A stretch of DNA of 42,154 nt from an uncultured Lachnobacterium sp. (GCA_900550545.1 URSS01000024.1:1-42154); one strand, 5' to 3'; positions 1-8,988 are shown, counted from the stretch's first letter. The notes: generated from the sequence alone by a model not told the origin. Translations and numbers: made by a program.

Positions 1-67
1 TTTCTGCAACATTTGGTTTTTATCATAGAATTAAAAGTAAGATAGAAAATGTGATTAAATCTGCCGA

Positions 68-95
68 ACGACGGCAAAAGAAAAAAAGCCGTCGT
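68..95. other. perfect 8-bp hairpin
   Basis: ACGACGGC (68-75) pairs with GCCGTCGT (88-95) across an A-rich loop. No clear T-run follows on the plus strand, so it is either a weak terminator or a structural part of the mobile element. A frame open across 3-187 could be the 3' end of an upstream gene, but it runs through the next hairpin and I do not call it. Confidence 0.5.
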
Positions 96-127
96 ACAGC
101 AGACATATTTCTATGCACCTATGAAGT

Positions 128-171
128 GGCGGCTTTGAGAAATCAGAGCCGCCGTTTCTTTTTGTTTTTCC
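128..171 (+). terminator. rho-independent terminator
   Basis: The stem GGCGGCT (128-134) / AGCCGCC (147-153) has an inner TGA/TCA pairing and a small loop. A T-rich tract (154-169) follows directly. It would end transcription coming from the element genes left of the window. Confidence 0.8.
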
Positions 172-218
172 AACGATGCTCATGCGATTAAGAGGGCGGT
201 ACACAGGAGGATACCGCC

Positions 219-326
219 ATGGCAATTATCATCATTCATAGCACCCATGAGCTTCATCAATTAAAAAAAGTCTTGTTCCTCCTCCGGGGAGGTATGACTA
301 TCAATCAGTATTATCATTCCATCTAA
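219..326 (+). CDS. possible small protein, 35 aa
   Basis: An ATG at 219 follows a strong AGGAGG (205-210) by a normal distance and opens a 35-codon frame that starts MAIIIIHSTHEL. I do not recognise the product. Small ORFs upstream of sigma-like genes are common in Lachnospiraceae conjugative elements, but support here is only the ribosome binding site and open frame. A minus-strand frame (261-455) overlaps it, and at most one is likely to be real. Confidence 0.3.
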   Translation: MAIIIIHSTHELHQLKKVLFLLRGGMTINQYYHSI

Positions 327-438
327 ATCAGCAAAATAGTAGGTATTTTTGTTGCGCCAGTTTCCAATTGTGGGGAGCTGGCGCTTTTTGGTATCGGTTT
401 TTCGGGAAAGCCCCCGAAGTATGTCGCTGCCGATCACC

Positions 439-486
439 ACCTCCATTCGATTCACTCGCTAATCGCCCATGAATCGAAATGGAGGT
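439..486. promoter_or_regulatory. long inverted repeat over the sigma-like gene's RBS
   Basis: The arm ACCTCCATTCGATTCA (439-454) is the reverse complement of 470-486 except for one extra base. The right arm contains the GGAGG (481-485) that serves the ATG at 492. In RNA the hairpin would bury the ribosome binding site, so it could gate translation. In DNA it is a strong dyad that could be an operator between this gene and anything reading leftwards. Confidence 0.55.
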
Positions 487-491
487 ACATA

Positions 492-917
492 ATGAAGAAA
501 GTCAATCTTAGGGAGTTGTATCCTGATATATACAAAACGGATGTTTTTATAGAAGTAAGCAGTGAAGTACAAGAAGTATTCCTGACAGATAAGCGAGCAG
601 AAGCTGCACGCCAGCGCCAGATGTATAACTACAAAGCGTACTATTCTCTGGACTGTGATAATGGTATAGAGAAACAGGTAGTGTATCAGCCGCCGACGCC
701 AGAAATGCTCATGGAGGAAAAGCAGCTTCGAGAACAGCTCTATTCTGCGGTGATGGCCTTACCGGAGAAGCAGGCAAAGAGGATTTATGCTCGGTTTTAT
801 CTGGGTATGACAGTTAAAGAAATTGCCAAGACAGAAGGCGTTGATCTCAGTAGAGTGTATGACAGCATCCAACGCGGTTTGAAATGGCTGGCTAAAAATT
901 TGAAAAAGTTTGATTAG
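492..917 (+). CDS. sigma-70 region 4-like protein of a mobile element, 141 aa
   Basis: The C-terminal half (about residues 80-138) reads as a sigma region 4 helix-turn-helix: 'LPEKQAKRIYARFYLGMTVK' then 'EIAKTEGVDLSRVYDSI'. The N-terminal half has no recognisable domain, and there is no region 2, so it is not a complete sigma factor. Proteins of this size and form are frequent cargo of Tn1549/CTn-type elements, where they are annotated as sigma-70-like or YlxM-like and presumably regulate element genes. The start follows GGAGG at 481-485. The RBS lies in one arm of a long inverted repeat, which suggests translational or DNA-level control. It shares orientation with the MazF-like toxin and serine recombinase downstream. 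Confidence 0.75.
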   Translation: MKKVNLRELYPDIYKTDVFIEVSSEVQEVFLTDKRAEAARQRQMYNYKAYYSLDCDNGIEKQVVYQPPTPEMLMEEKQLREQLYSAVMALPEKQAKRIYARFYLGMTVKEIAKTEGVDLSRVYDSIQRGLKWLAKNLKKFD

Positions 918-959
918 CATAGCGAAAATCTTGCTCTTTTTTTCATTACTATTAGAAGG

Positions 960-1310
960 ACAAGTTTTCCCCCTTCAACAGCACTTTGACAATTTCATAG
1001 ACAGCATAACAGGTACATAACCCGTGTACGAGCGAGTGTGGAACGCCGCGAAGATGGAGCAGCCAGGGAGGTGATGAACAAAGCTGTTTCGGAGCGATCT
1101 ACGATTTCACAAAACAGATGGTGGCAGATTCGGCGCGAGGACTGCACGGGAGCTTAAAGATACTTCCTCACGGCCTCCTAAAGACTTGGGGGGAACCCTG
1201 CGGCGCACGAGTAAAACGACGCTGCGGAGTTATGACAACCGCGCCAGCGGAGACCTGCTATGTTCCCAGCGTCAGGGGGCGTGGCAAATATGACGAGTAA
1301 TCCGAACAGA
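960..1310 (+). other. GC-rich region without a convincing gene
   Basis: Between the sigma-like gene and the toxin lies a stretch clearly richer in G and C than its flanks, with runs such as GGGGGGAACCC. It carries a 60-codon frame (1118-1300) of unusual composition, rich in Arg, Cys and Gly, with no recognisable domain. It ends in the terminator hairpin at 1319-1366. It may be a structured RNA, an element-specific DNA site or a decayed gene. I can define no specific fold. Confidence 0.35.
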
Positions 1311-1318
1311 ATAACAGT

Positions 1319-1370
1319 AGCCGCACCAGGTTTTTATCTGAAGATTTCTTTCAGACTGGTGCGGCTGTTT
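1319..1370 (+). terminator. hairpin terminator
   Basis: AGCCGCACCAG (1319-1329) pairs with CTGGTGCGGCT (1356-1366). An inner stem TCTGAA/TTCAGA extends it, and GTTT follows. It separates the GC-rich region from the toxin gene. Confidence 0.7.
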
Positions 1371-1400
1371 AAGTATTAAGATATTAAGGAGGCGAGAGTG

Positions 1401-1751
1401 ATGTTTGAAAAATTCCATCGAGGTGACATATATTCGGCTGATTTAAGTCCTGGTATTGGCTCCGAACAAAGTGGCTCTCGTCCTGTACTCATTCTTCAAA
1501 ACAATGTGGGAAATTGTTTCAGTCCTACGATTATTATTGCAGCAATTACCAGTGTAAGTAAAAAAAGCAGAAAGTTCCCCACGCATTACCACTTAAATGA
1601 CAGATGCGGTTTGATGAAACCATCTGTTGTTATGCTGGAACAGATCAGAACAATCGACAAGTCGAGGTTAAAAAACTATATTGGTCATCTAAAAAAGGAT
1701 GACATGGAAAACATAAACAAGACGCTCTTGTGTAGTCTGGGGATTACATAA
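1401..1751 (+). CDS. MazF/PemK-type endoribonuclease toxin, 116 aa
   Basis: The protein has the PemK/MazF fold signature: 'FHRGDIYSADLSPGIGSEQ' at the start, then 'GSRPVLILQN' with the conserved Arg before Pro, 'TIIIAAITS' and 'PSVVMLEQIRTIDKSRL'. The family cleaves single-stranded RNA at short motifs. Length is normal. The ATG at 1401 is preferred over the adjacent in-frame GTG at 1398 because it sits about 7 nt after AAGGAGG (1387-1393). No MazE-like antitoxin frame is adjacent: upstream is the GC-rich region and downstream is a 53-aa acidic ORF that does not look like MazE. Solitary MazF-like genes next to serine recombinases are common in Clostridia elements and may act in element regulation instead of as addiction modules. 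Confidence 0.85.
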   Translation: MFEKFHRGDIYSADLSPGIGSEQSGSRPVLILQNNVGNCFSPTIIIAAITSVSKKSRKFPTHYHLNDRCGLMKPSVVMLEQIRTIDKSRLKNYIGHLKKDDMENINKTLLCSLGIT

Positions 1752-1830
1752 AAGTGCCGAAAGGCCGTATCATTTTCAGGCTGTGCAAGTAGAGTTATAA
1801 TTTCGTTAGGAATTGCGGAGGTGATTCTGA

Positions 1831-1992
1831 ATGGAGAATATCCAGAATAAAAGCGCATTGATTCCTTCAGATGAAATCCGGTCAGAAGAACTTCTGGCGG
1901 AACAAAAATTTGAAGCGTTTATCACTTCGCTGGCACATATCATCGAGAAATATGGTATGAGAGTGCTGGGCGAGGTTGACGGAGCTGCGTGA
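1831..1992 (+). CDS. small acidic/helical protein upstream of recombinase, 53 aa
   Basis: An ATG at 1831 follows a GGAGGTG RBS (1817-1823) and opens 53 codons ending in TGA. The product begins MENIQNKSALIPSDEI, is rich in Glu and hydrophobic residues, and probably forms a helix around residues 18-45. It has no named domain. It sits 55 nt before the serine recombinase in the same direction. Similar short ORFs precede large serine recombinases in Lachnospiraceae elements, so it may be an accessory or regulatory factor for integration and excision; that role is inference from position. Confidence 0.6.
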   Translation: MENIQNKSALIPSDEIRSEELLAEQKFEAFITSLAHIIEKYGMRVLGEVDGAA

Positions 1993-2047
1993 AAATCGCA
2001 GCTTTACATAGGATATTTTCCAAAAGTAAATTTTGGAGGTATGAATT

Positions 2048-3745
2048 ATGAACCGATATGGAAAACGCTGTGTTTTGTATCCGAGGGTCAGCACAGAGAT
2101 GCAAGTGGACGGATACAGCCTGGAAGGTCAAAAAAATATGCTGACACGATTTGCGGATCGTGAGGAAATGATCGTTGTTGATACTTATGAAGATGCCGGT
2201 AAATCCGGTAAATCCATTGAGGGACGGCCTGCCTTTCAAAAAATGCTCAGAGATATTGAGGATGGCTTGGACATTGACTATATTTTAGTGTATAAGCTGT
2301 CACGGTTTGGCCGTAATGCAGCGGATATACTTAACTCTTTGGAGTTGGTTCAATCTTATGGTGTAAATCTGATTTGCATAGAAGAAGGGATTGATTCCTC
2401 TCAGACAAGCGGAAAACTTTTGATTTCTGTACTATCTGCTGTGGCTGAGATTGAGCGTGAGAATATTATCGAGCAGACGATGAACGGGCGGCGCGAAAAG
2501 GCACGGCAAGGTGGATGGAATGGTGGCTTTGCTCCCTACGGGTATACACTGGAAGATAACAAGCTGATGATTGAAGAAACAGAGGCTGTGGCAATACGGA
2601 AGATTTTTGAATTATATACTTCATCGGAAATCGGTTTGGGTGGTATTGCGAATCAGTTGAACTTACAAGGTATACGGAAAATTCCGAGGCAGAATGGCAC
2701 ATTAGAGGATTGGACAGGACATTTTATTAAACTGATATTGGATAACCCGGTTTATTGCGGTAAAATTGCCTATGGACGGAGAACGAAGGAAAAAGTCAAA
2801 GGCACAAAAAACGATTACCAGATGAAAAGAAATGACGATTACATTCTGACAGAGGGACAGCATAAAGGAATCGTTAGTGAGGAGGTATGGGAAAAGGCTC
2901 ATGCCAAGCGTCTTAGAACCGGAGTAAAGCAACCGTCAAAAATTGGGCGGGATCGAGTTCATTTGTTATCAGGTCTGCTGAAATGCCCGGTTTGTGGAAG
3001 TCCCATGTATACGAATAAACACGCATGGACAAATAAAGATGGCACTTACAAAGAAATTTACTATTATGTATGTAGTCGGAATAGGATGGTCCGGGGTAAG
3101 CATTGTGAATATAAGGCGATGCTGAAAAAGACCGATATTGAACCGATGGTCATTGAGGCAATTCGTGAGATCGTAAGGAATGAGGAATATGCCCAAGCCA
3201 TTAAAAAACGGATTGGCGTTCAGATTGACACGAAAGCAGTGGATAAAGAACTGGAGGGCTATCAGGCAAAGCTGAAGGAAGTTGATCTGAATAAAACAAG
3301 ATTGGAACGGGAAATTGACAGTCTCCCTGCTGATGCAAAATACCGGGAACGAAAGCTCCATGATATGACCTTGCGGTTAGATTCCCTATATGATGTCATT
3401 GTTGAGCTGGAGGAAAAAATCGAAGATGCCAGATTTCGGCGAGATGCAATTAAGCAGCAGGCAATTACTCTTGAGAATATTTACAAAATCATGGTGAATT
3501 TCGACTGCGTTTATAATATAATAAATGACGAAGAAAAGAGAAATGTGGTCACAGCCTTGATTAAGGAAATTGAAATTTACAGGAATGACGAGTCTGAATA
3601 TCCGCTAAAGCGGATTGGTCTGAATTTTCCGGTGTTCAAGGATGGCGGGGAAGTTACGGAGCTTTTGTGGGACAAAGGGAATACCGTTGAGACGGTAGTC
3701 TTGATGTCACGCGTTAGCAATGAGCCACGCACAGACCGAGCATAA
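2048..3745 (+). CDS. large serine recombinase (integrase/resolvase family), 565 aa
   Basis: It catalyses site-specific recombination for integration and excision of a conjugative or mobilisable element. The N-terminal resolvase domain (about 1-150) has 'RVSTEMQ' with the nucleophilic Ser near residue 15, 'YSLEGQ', 'DAGKSGKSIEGRPAFQKML', 'YKLSRFGRN' and 'AEIERENI'. A Recombinase domain (about 160-290) contains 'GGFAPYGYTLEDN'. A zinc-ribbon-like segment has 'LKCPVCGSPMY' with a later Cys pair ('YVCSRN', 'GKHCEYKA'). A coiled coil spans about 385-480. The length is normal for TndX/TnpX-type enzymes. ATG 2048 follows GGAGGT by 7 nt. It is the last gene of this element, and a terminator follows at 3881. 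The fragment appears intact here, but the rest of the element lies left of the window. Confidence 0.93.
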   Translation: MNRYGKRCVLYPRVSTEMQVDGYSLEGQKNMLTRFADREEMIVVDTYEDAGKSGKSIEGRPAFQKMLRDIEDGLDIDYILVYKLSRFGRNAADILNSLELVQSYGVNLICIEEGIDSSQTSGKLLISVLSAVAEIERENIIEQTMNGRREKARQGGWNGGFAPYGYTLEDNKLMIEETEAVAIRKIFELYTSSEIGLGGIANQLNLQGIRKIPRQNGTLEDWTGHFIKLILDNPVYCGKIAYGRRTKEKVKGTKNDYQMKRNDDYILTEGQHKGIVSEEVWEKAHAKRLRTGVKQPSKIGRDRVHLLSGLLKCPVCGSPMYTNKHAWTNKDGTYKEIYYYVCSRNRMVRGKHCEYKAMLKKTDIEPMVIEAIREIVRNEEYAQAIKKRIGVQIDTKAVDKELEGYQAKLKEVDLNKTRLEREIDSLPADAKYRERKLHDMTLRLDSLYDVIVELEEKIEDARFRRDAIKQQAITLENIYKIMVNFDCVYNIINDEEKRNVVTALIKEIEIYRNDESEYPLKRIGLNFPVFKDGGEVTELLWDKGNTVETVVLMSRVSNEPRTDRA

Positions 3746-3835
3746 GGTGCTGTGGGAGCTTGCTCACAAAGGCACCATTATGCGATGGGCTGTATGCGGC
3801 GAATGCCGCGGATAAGCGTAGGAAGCTTTGCTTCC
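3746..3835. repeat. three consecutive hairpins after the recombinase
   Basis: Three dyads lie directly after the recombinase stop: GGTGC/GCACC with inner TGTG/CACA (3746-3776), GCGGC-gaat-GCCGC (3796-3809) and GGAAGC-ttt-GCTTCC (3821-3835). The last two are perfect with tiny loops. None is followed by a T-run, so they are unlikely to be terminators. Their position next to the recombinase would suit an attachment-site or end structure, but I cannot define the crossover core. Confidence 0.5.
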
Positions 3836-3880
3836 GTAGCGCATCAAGCGTGGCGTAAGACAAATTAAAGAACATAGATT

Positions 3881-3938
3881 CCGGGCTTTTTCGGAGGTTT
3901 GGATTTGAAGCCAGACTGCCGGAAAAGCTCGGTTTTCT
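3881..3938 (+). terminator. probable terminator of the recombinase transcript
   Basis: CCGGGCTTTTTCGG (3881-3894) pairs at 12 of 14 positions with CCGGAAAAGCTCGG (3919-3932) across a 24-nt loop. TTTTCTT follows directly. Confidence 0.6.
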
Positions 3939-3984
3939 TATATGGAAACATATCTACCGCAAAATGTGTATCGGGTTGTAACCT

Positions 3985-4121
3985 CGGATTAGATGTCATG
4001 ATTTGAGACAGTGGATTAGATGTCAGAAATTTTGGAGTGAAATCTGTATAATGAAAATGGATGACAACCAATCCGGCAACTCGACCATTTTTGGTGGTTG
4101 CAGGCAGTGGATTAGATGTTA
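3985..4121. repeat. three copies of GGATTAGATGTYA, IS-end-like remnant
   Basis: The sequence GGATTAGATGT occurs at about 3986-3996, 4013-4023 and 4109-4119. The second and third copies are preceded by CAGT. TTTGAGACAGTGG lies between the first two. Multiple short repeats in a terminus recall IS21-family ends, but no istA/istB-like gene is present, so this would be only a scar. The repeats lie directly upstream of the AT-rich gene at 4138 and could instead be operators for it. Confidence 0.35.
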
Positions 4122-4137
4122 TGGAAGAAGGATGTTT

Positions 4138-5730
4138 ATGAATATTAGAGAAATAGAGAAAATAATTGATGAATACCATAAAAAACATGTATTCCTTTCT
4201 GGAAATAAAAAACAGTTGATGTATGAATTGATGACAACATTTGAAGATTTGTGTGCATGTACAGTTATGGCAAGTATGCTTAATCCGATAGCATTAAAGA
4301 AAATCACAGATTATATGGATTCACTTAATCAGGCGTTGAATTGGGTTGAACACAGTGAAAGTGTATCCACTGATGGATTAATACAAAGAACGATTTCTGA
4401 GGAAAGATATGAACAATGTGCTTCTTTTTTAAATGACTATGCGTATCCCTATTCGTTGATTTGCAGTGGATATATTTCTTATTCTAGAAGGAGGCTATCG
4501 GCAAAAGTTGAAGACAACACCGTTTCATTTTTCTTCTCCGATGATGATAATTGTTCATCATGGAATGATATACTTCGTGAAGCCAGTAGTAAAGAGGTTA
4601 GTGGTCTTATGGAAACGTTTAATCCTATTCAAATTATGCAAGCAAATGCAAAATTACAAAAAAAGATATCTATTCAAGGCGGACAGATATGTTATGAGTT
4701 GAATTCAGAAATACTAACACCATTTGTGGAAGTTGCTGAAGCACAATGGAATGCAACAAAGACTTTACCGGATTCTTGGAAGTTTGACACGTTCACGTTA
4801 GAGGAATATAAAAGTGTTTGGATAGCTATTGCGGCTCTTTGCTATATCCACTTTTTTAGTTGCCTAACAATTAAAGACCCTTTAGTAAGAATAGAAAATG
4901 CTTTAATTGTGCAAAGTCCTGATAGTGTAATAGGATATGCTGCTTCAATAAGTAATGTTGAAAAAGAAAAAGTAAAAAGTATATTTGATTATTTGATTTT
5001 TGAGCCATCTAAGAAAAATGTTGATATTATGTATCAACCTATTGTGAAAATTAATGAGGATATGGTACTCATTGCTCCGATGTTGTTTATGGGCTCTAGA
5101 CCAGAAAGAAATCTACTTGCAGTTGTTAGCTCAAGAAGTGATTTCGAACATTCTAAAGAAGTAAATGATTTAGAAGATCTAATGGTAAAGGAAATTGAAG
5201 AAGCAATTCCTCCTAATGACAATTTAATAATTAAAAAACATAAGAAGTTAGGAGGACGATTGCCTGATATTGATTTAGGTATCTATGATACAGTTTCAAA
5301 TGCGGTTTTATTATGTGAATTGAAATGGTTCATGGCAGCCGATTCTTCAAAGGAAGTTTATGCAAGAGAAGATGATATCACTCATGGATGTGAGCAATCA
5401 GAGCAAATTATGGGATACGCAATGACTGATAAAGAGCATTTTATGAAACAGGTATTTGAATGCGATGATGGAAATGATGTTGATTTGTTTTGCTGTGTAG
5501 TTGCAAAACACAATATCAGGACACAGAATAAACATGTTCCAGTTATTGATGAGAAAAAACTCATTGAACTATTTCGTAATAAATCGATTGACAGTGTATT
5601 CCACATAATACGTAATCATGAATATGAAGAAATCTTACCAGAAGATGCAGAAATTACGTTTCAAACTGTGTCATATGCAGGTTTTAATTTTCAAATACCA
5701 GCTATCTGTTTGGGCTCGATGCCAGAATAA
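4138..5730 (+). CDS. putative PD-(D/E)XK-type nuclease-like protein, 530 aa
   Basis: I do not recognise this family. The visible clue is 'GGRLPDIDLGIYD' followed after about 10 residues by 'LLCELKWF' (about residues 370-398), which fits D-x(n)-E-x-K of the PD-(D/E)XK nuclease superfamily. A downstream helix 'CEQSEQIMGYAM' could supply a further motif. The N-terminal 350 residues are helical and lack a named domain. There is no signal peptide or membrane segment. ATG 4138 is chosen because GAAGAAGG ends 6 nt upstream. An in-frame ATG at 4132 and a longer frame from 4003 exist but lack a placed RBS. The gene is visibly more AT-rich than the recombinases around it and stands alone between two mobile-element modules, which suggests cargo such as a defence gene; that is inference. 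Confidence 0.6.
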   Translation: MNIREIEKIIDEYHKKHVFLSGNKKQLMYELMTTFEDLCACTVMASMLNPIALKKITDYMDSLNQALNWVEHSESVSTDGLIQRTISEERYEQCASFLNDYAYPYSLICSGYISYSRRRLSAKVEDNTVSFFFSDDDNCSSWNDILREASSKEVSGLMETFNPIQIMQANAKLQKKISIQGGQICYELNSEILTPFVEVAEAQWNATKTLPDSWKFDTFTLEEYKSVWIAIAALCYIHFFSCLTIKDPLVRIENALIVQSPDSVIGYAASISNVEKEKVKSIFDYLIFEPSKKNVDIMYQPIVKINEDMVLIAPMLFMGSRPERNLLAVVSSRSDFEHSKEVNDLEDLMVKEIEEAIPPNDNLIIKKHKKLGGRLPDIDLGIYDTVSNAVLLCELKWFMAADSSKEVYAREDDITHGCEQSEQIMGYAMTDKEHFMKQVFECDDGNDVDLFCCVVAKHNIRTQNKHVPVIDEKKLIELFRNKSIDSVFHIIRNHEYEEILPEDAEITFQTVSYAGFNFQIPAICLGSMPE

Positions 5731-5740
5731 AACAAGAAAA

Positions 5741-5790
5741 GTTCCTCATCACCGGAATTAAACCAGTGGTGAGGAGCCTTTGTGATTTTT
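5741..5790. terminator. bidirectional terminator
   Basis: GTTCCTCATCAC (5741-5752) pairs with GTGGTGAGGAGC (5766-5777) with two G-U pairs. A T-run follows on the plus strand (5786-5790), and TTTTCTTGTTTT follows on the minus strand. It serves both the 4138 gene and the convergent recombinase. Confidence 0.8.
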
Positions 5791-5795
5791 AGGCG

Positions 5796-7359
<1,564 letters not shown>

Positions 7360-7360
<1 letters not shown>

Positions 7361-7776
7361 TATTTGACCTCGCTTTCTATCAGGCTGTATAGGTATTCTG
7401 CTTGCCTGACCGGATTTTTATAATTCTCTGTAATGTTACCAAGTCGAAAAGTGGCAGGTGGCATTTTTATGATTGGTGCAATATAGCGGCCATTCCGTCC
7501 GAGCTTTGTGGAGCGTTTGGTAAGCTCCGCACTGACAGCGTCGAAGGATGCCGGATCAATGATGGCCGGGTAGAAGTCATCTCCGAGGTAATGCCTGTTT
7601 TGCATCATGCGCTTGGCACCTGCATGGAGAAGGTCAAGCCCGGCTTCCTTCGCAGCATTGGTAAGGGATAGACCGCTTAAATAATTCTTGTAAAGGTTTC
7701 GAACCTGAGAGGCAGCAGCTTCATTTATCACTGCCTTGCCATTCTCGATTCGGTAACCGAAGGGTGTGTGTCCCAT
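7360..7776 (-). CDS. small Recombinase-domain accessory protein, 138 aa
   Basis: The product begins 'MGHTPFGYRIENGKAVINE' and contains 'LYKNYLSGLSLTNAAKEAG', 'MMQNRHYLGDDFYPAIID' and 'FDAVSAELTKR'. This is the Recombinase (DNA-binding) domain of serine recombinases without the catalytic resolvase domain. Such proteins are encoded directly upstream of full recombinases in Lachnospiraceae elements and may be partners or directionality factors; that role is inferred. ATG 7776 follows AGGAG by a normal distance. A longer frame to 7812 lacks an RBS. The stop overlaps the recombinase start by one base, so the two are translationally coupled. Confidence 0.75.
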
Positions 7777-7805
7777 CAAATCATCTCCTGAATTTGGGCA
7801 TAAGA

Positions 7806-7835
7806 AAAGCACCTACCATTTCTGATAGATGCTTT
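7806..7835 (-). terminator. terminator of the toxin-antitoxin operon
   Basis: On the minus strand AAAGCATCTATCA and TGGTAGGTGCTTT pair with G-U wobbles around a GAAA tetraloop. A short T-rich stretch follows. It lies between yafQ and the next minus gene. Confidence 0.65.
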
Positions 7836-7860
7836 CTGAATTGCTATAATATTTTTTGAT

Positions 7861-8142
7861 CTATTTTTTGAATAGTTCTGAGTGCGTACCTAGCCTGTAA
7901 AGCATGAGTACTAAAACGTTGTTCTGAATCTCATAGATGAGCAACCAGTCTGGTTCAATGTGACACTCACGCGTGCCTTTATAGTTGCCTGTAAGATCAT
8001 GATCTCTGTATTTTGCTTCCAGCGTACCGCCATTCGTTAGAATATCGATTACCTCAAACAGCTTATCAAGATTTTTATTTTGCTTTTTGGCAAGCTTCAA
8101 ATCCTTTTTAAACTGATTGGTAAACTGAATGTCGTATTTCAT
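7861..8142 (-). CDS. yafQ: YafQ-family mRNA interferase toxin, 93 aa
   Basis: This is a RelE-superfamily ribosome-dependent endoribonuclease. The sequence has the YafQ catalytic set: His in 'RDHDLTG', His and Asp in 'ECHIEPDWLLIY', and the C-terminal 'GTHSELF' with His and Phe. Length is typical. Its start overlaps the antitoxin stop by 4 nt (ATGA), so translation is coupled and the antitoxin is made first. All recognisable active-site residues are present, so I expect a functional toxin held by the upstream DinJ-like protein. It lies between two decayed mobile elements, where such pairs often persist as addiction modules. Confidence 0.93.
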   Translation of the reverse strand: MKYDIQFTNQFKKDLKLAKKQNKNLDKLFEVIDILTNGGTLEAKYRDHDLTGNYKGTRECHIEPDWLLIYEIQNNVLVLMLYRLGTHSELFKK

Positions 8143-8411
8143 ACGTCGAGAGCTGCCTTAAGCGCATCCATACTGGAATAACGCGGAGCAGAAGGATCCT
8201 TCATCATTTTTCGGCCTTCCTCAATGGCAGTGGCTGTCGTATCATTCGGTACTTCCAGTTTTAATTCAAAAGGAATACCATGCTCACGGATAGCGGTTCT
8301 CAGGAACATATTTACAGCAGTTGTCATATTCAGACCAAGCTCATTGAAGATTTCCTCCGCCTGGTCCTTGATTGCCTTGTCTGTACGAATATTTAAATTA
8401 GTTGTTGCCAT
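8139..8411 (-). CDS. dinJ: RelB/DinJ-family antitoxin, 90 aa
   Basis: The N-terminal ribbon-helix-helix 'TTNLNIRTDKAIKDQAEEIF', followed by 'ELGLNMTTAVNMFL', dimerises and binds the operator. The C-terminal segment, 'YSSMDALKAALDV' and preceding residues, would wrap the toxin. ATG 8411 is chosen because GGAGGTGTTCTGT lies directly upstream; the longer frame to 8426 would place that RBS inside the coding region. It forms an operon with yafQ (4-nt overlap) and is likely autorepressed through the palindrome over its -10 box. Confidence 0.92.
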   Translation of the reverse strand: MATTNLNIRTDKAIKDQAEEIFNELGLNMTTAVNMFLRTAIREHGIPFELKLEVPNDTTATAIEEGRKMMKDPSAPRYSSMDALKAALDV

Positions 8412-8429
8412 ACAGAACACCTCCATTCA

Positions 8430-8463
8430 AGTATAGTATACTCAAATGCGCGTCTAATGTCAA
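8430..8463 (-). promoter_or_regulatory. dinJ-yafQ promoter with overlapping palindromic operator
   Basis: On the minus strand TTGACA (8463-8458) is separated by exactly 17 nt from TATACT (8440-8435). The perfect palindrome AGTATAGTATACT (8430-8442) covers the -10 box, as expected for autorepression by a RHH antitoxin. Confidence 0.85.
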
Positions 8464-8513
8464 CATACTGTCATTATATAAGACACATAAATTCTGCTAA
8501 AATGCATCGAAAT

Positions 8514-8672
8514 TCACCAATCCATCTGCGTAGCGATCTGCGCATAGCCTTTGTACTCATCATTGCTGCTTTCTGCGTACATATCGTTCACCATTCCGAT
8601 TGTGAGTAAGTCAAGATCCCGGATGGAGATGCCGAGCTGTACGCAGCGAAGCAGAAACAAGGGTGTGGTCAT
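8514..8672 (-). pseudogene. phage tail assembly chaperone, frameshifted C-terminal part (52 aa)
   Basis: The frame begins 'MTTPLFLLRCVQLGISIRDL' and continues with 'LLTIGMVNDMYAESSNDEYK', ending at TGA 8514. This resembles the second frame of siphophage tail assembly chaperones, which is normally reached by programmed frameshifting from the preceding gene. Its frame continues upstream to the A6 run near the stop of the first chaperone frame. The following phage genes (tape measure and so on) are missing, and the toxin-antitoxin promoter begins 50 nt further on, so it is a remnant. Confidence 0.6.
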
Positions 8673-8697
8673 CGGCCGATCTGTTGCGTGAAGTTTT

Positions 8698-8988
8698 TTA
8701 AGATTCTACATCTGTCTGGACATTTAAGCACCAAAGCTCGATGATTTTCGGAAGTACCTGGTAGATGGAGAAGGTGCTGAACTCATCAAGCCATTCCTCC
8801 GGGCTGTCCGGGATGGTGGGATCTGCATGCTTTGCCATGATGTAGGCGATGTTCTCAAACATCTCAAGGGAAAACATATCGAGGTGGGAGGAACCCTCAT
8901 CCCCGCTTCCGACAGCCTTTCCCAGCGCATCGAGATCCTTGTAGATATCTCGGTGGAACTTGATGCGATGTATTTCCGGTCTTTGCTT
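8698..8988 (-). pseudogene. phage tail assembly chaperone, 5'-truncated
   Basis: Read from just after the TGA at 8989, this minus frame encodes 'KFHRDIYKDLDALGKAVGSG', 'LDMFSLEMFENIAYIMAKHA', and 'EEWLDEFSTFSIYQVLPKII', then stops at TAA 8698-8700. This is typical of siphophage tail assembly chaperones. No start codon precedes it: the frame is joined directly to the truncated tail gene, indicating an internal deletion. The stop lies in 'TCTTAAAAAAC', beside the second chaperone frame. Confidence 0.6.

Noticed and set aside
261..455. 64-codon minus-strand frame opposite the start region of the element
   Set aside because: It begins at GTG with no clear RBS, has no known domain and overlaps the better-placed 35-codon ORF. 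Left uncalled.
1118..1300. 60-codon ORF in the GC-rich block
   Set aside because: Odd composition, no RBS of quality and no recognisable domain. More likely chance in a GC-rich segment.
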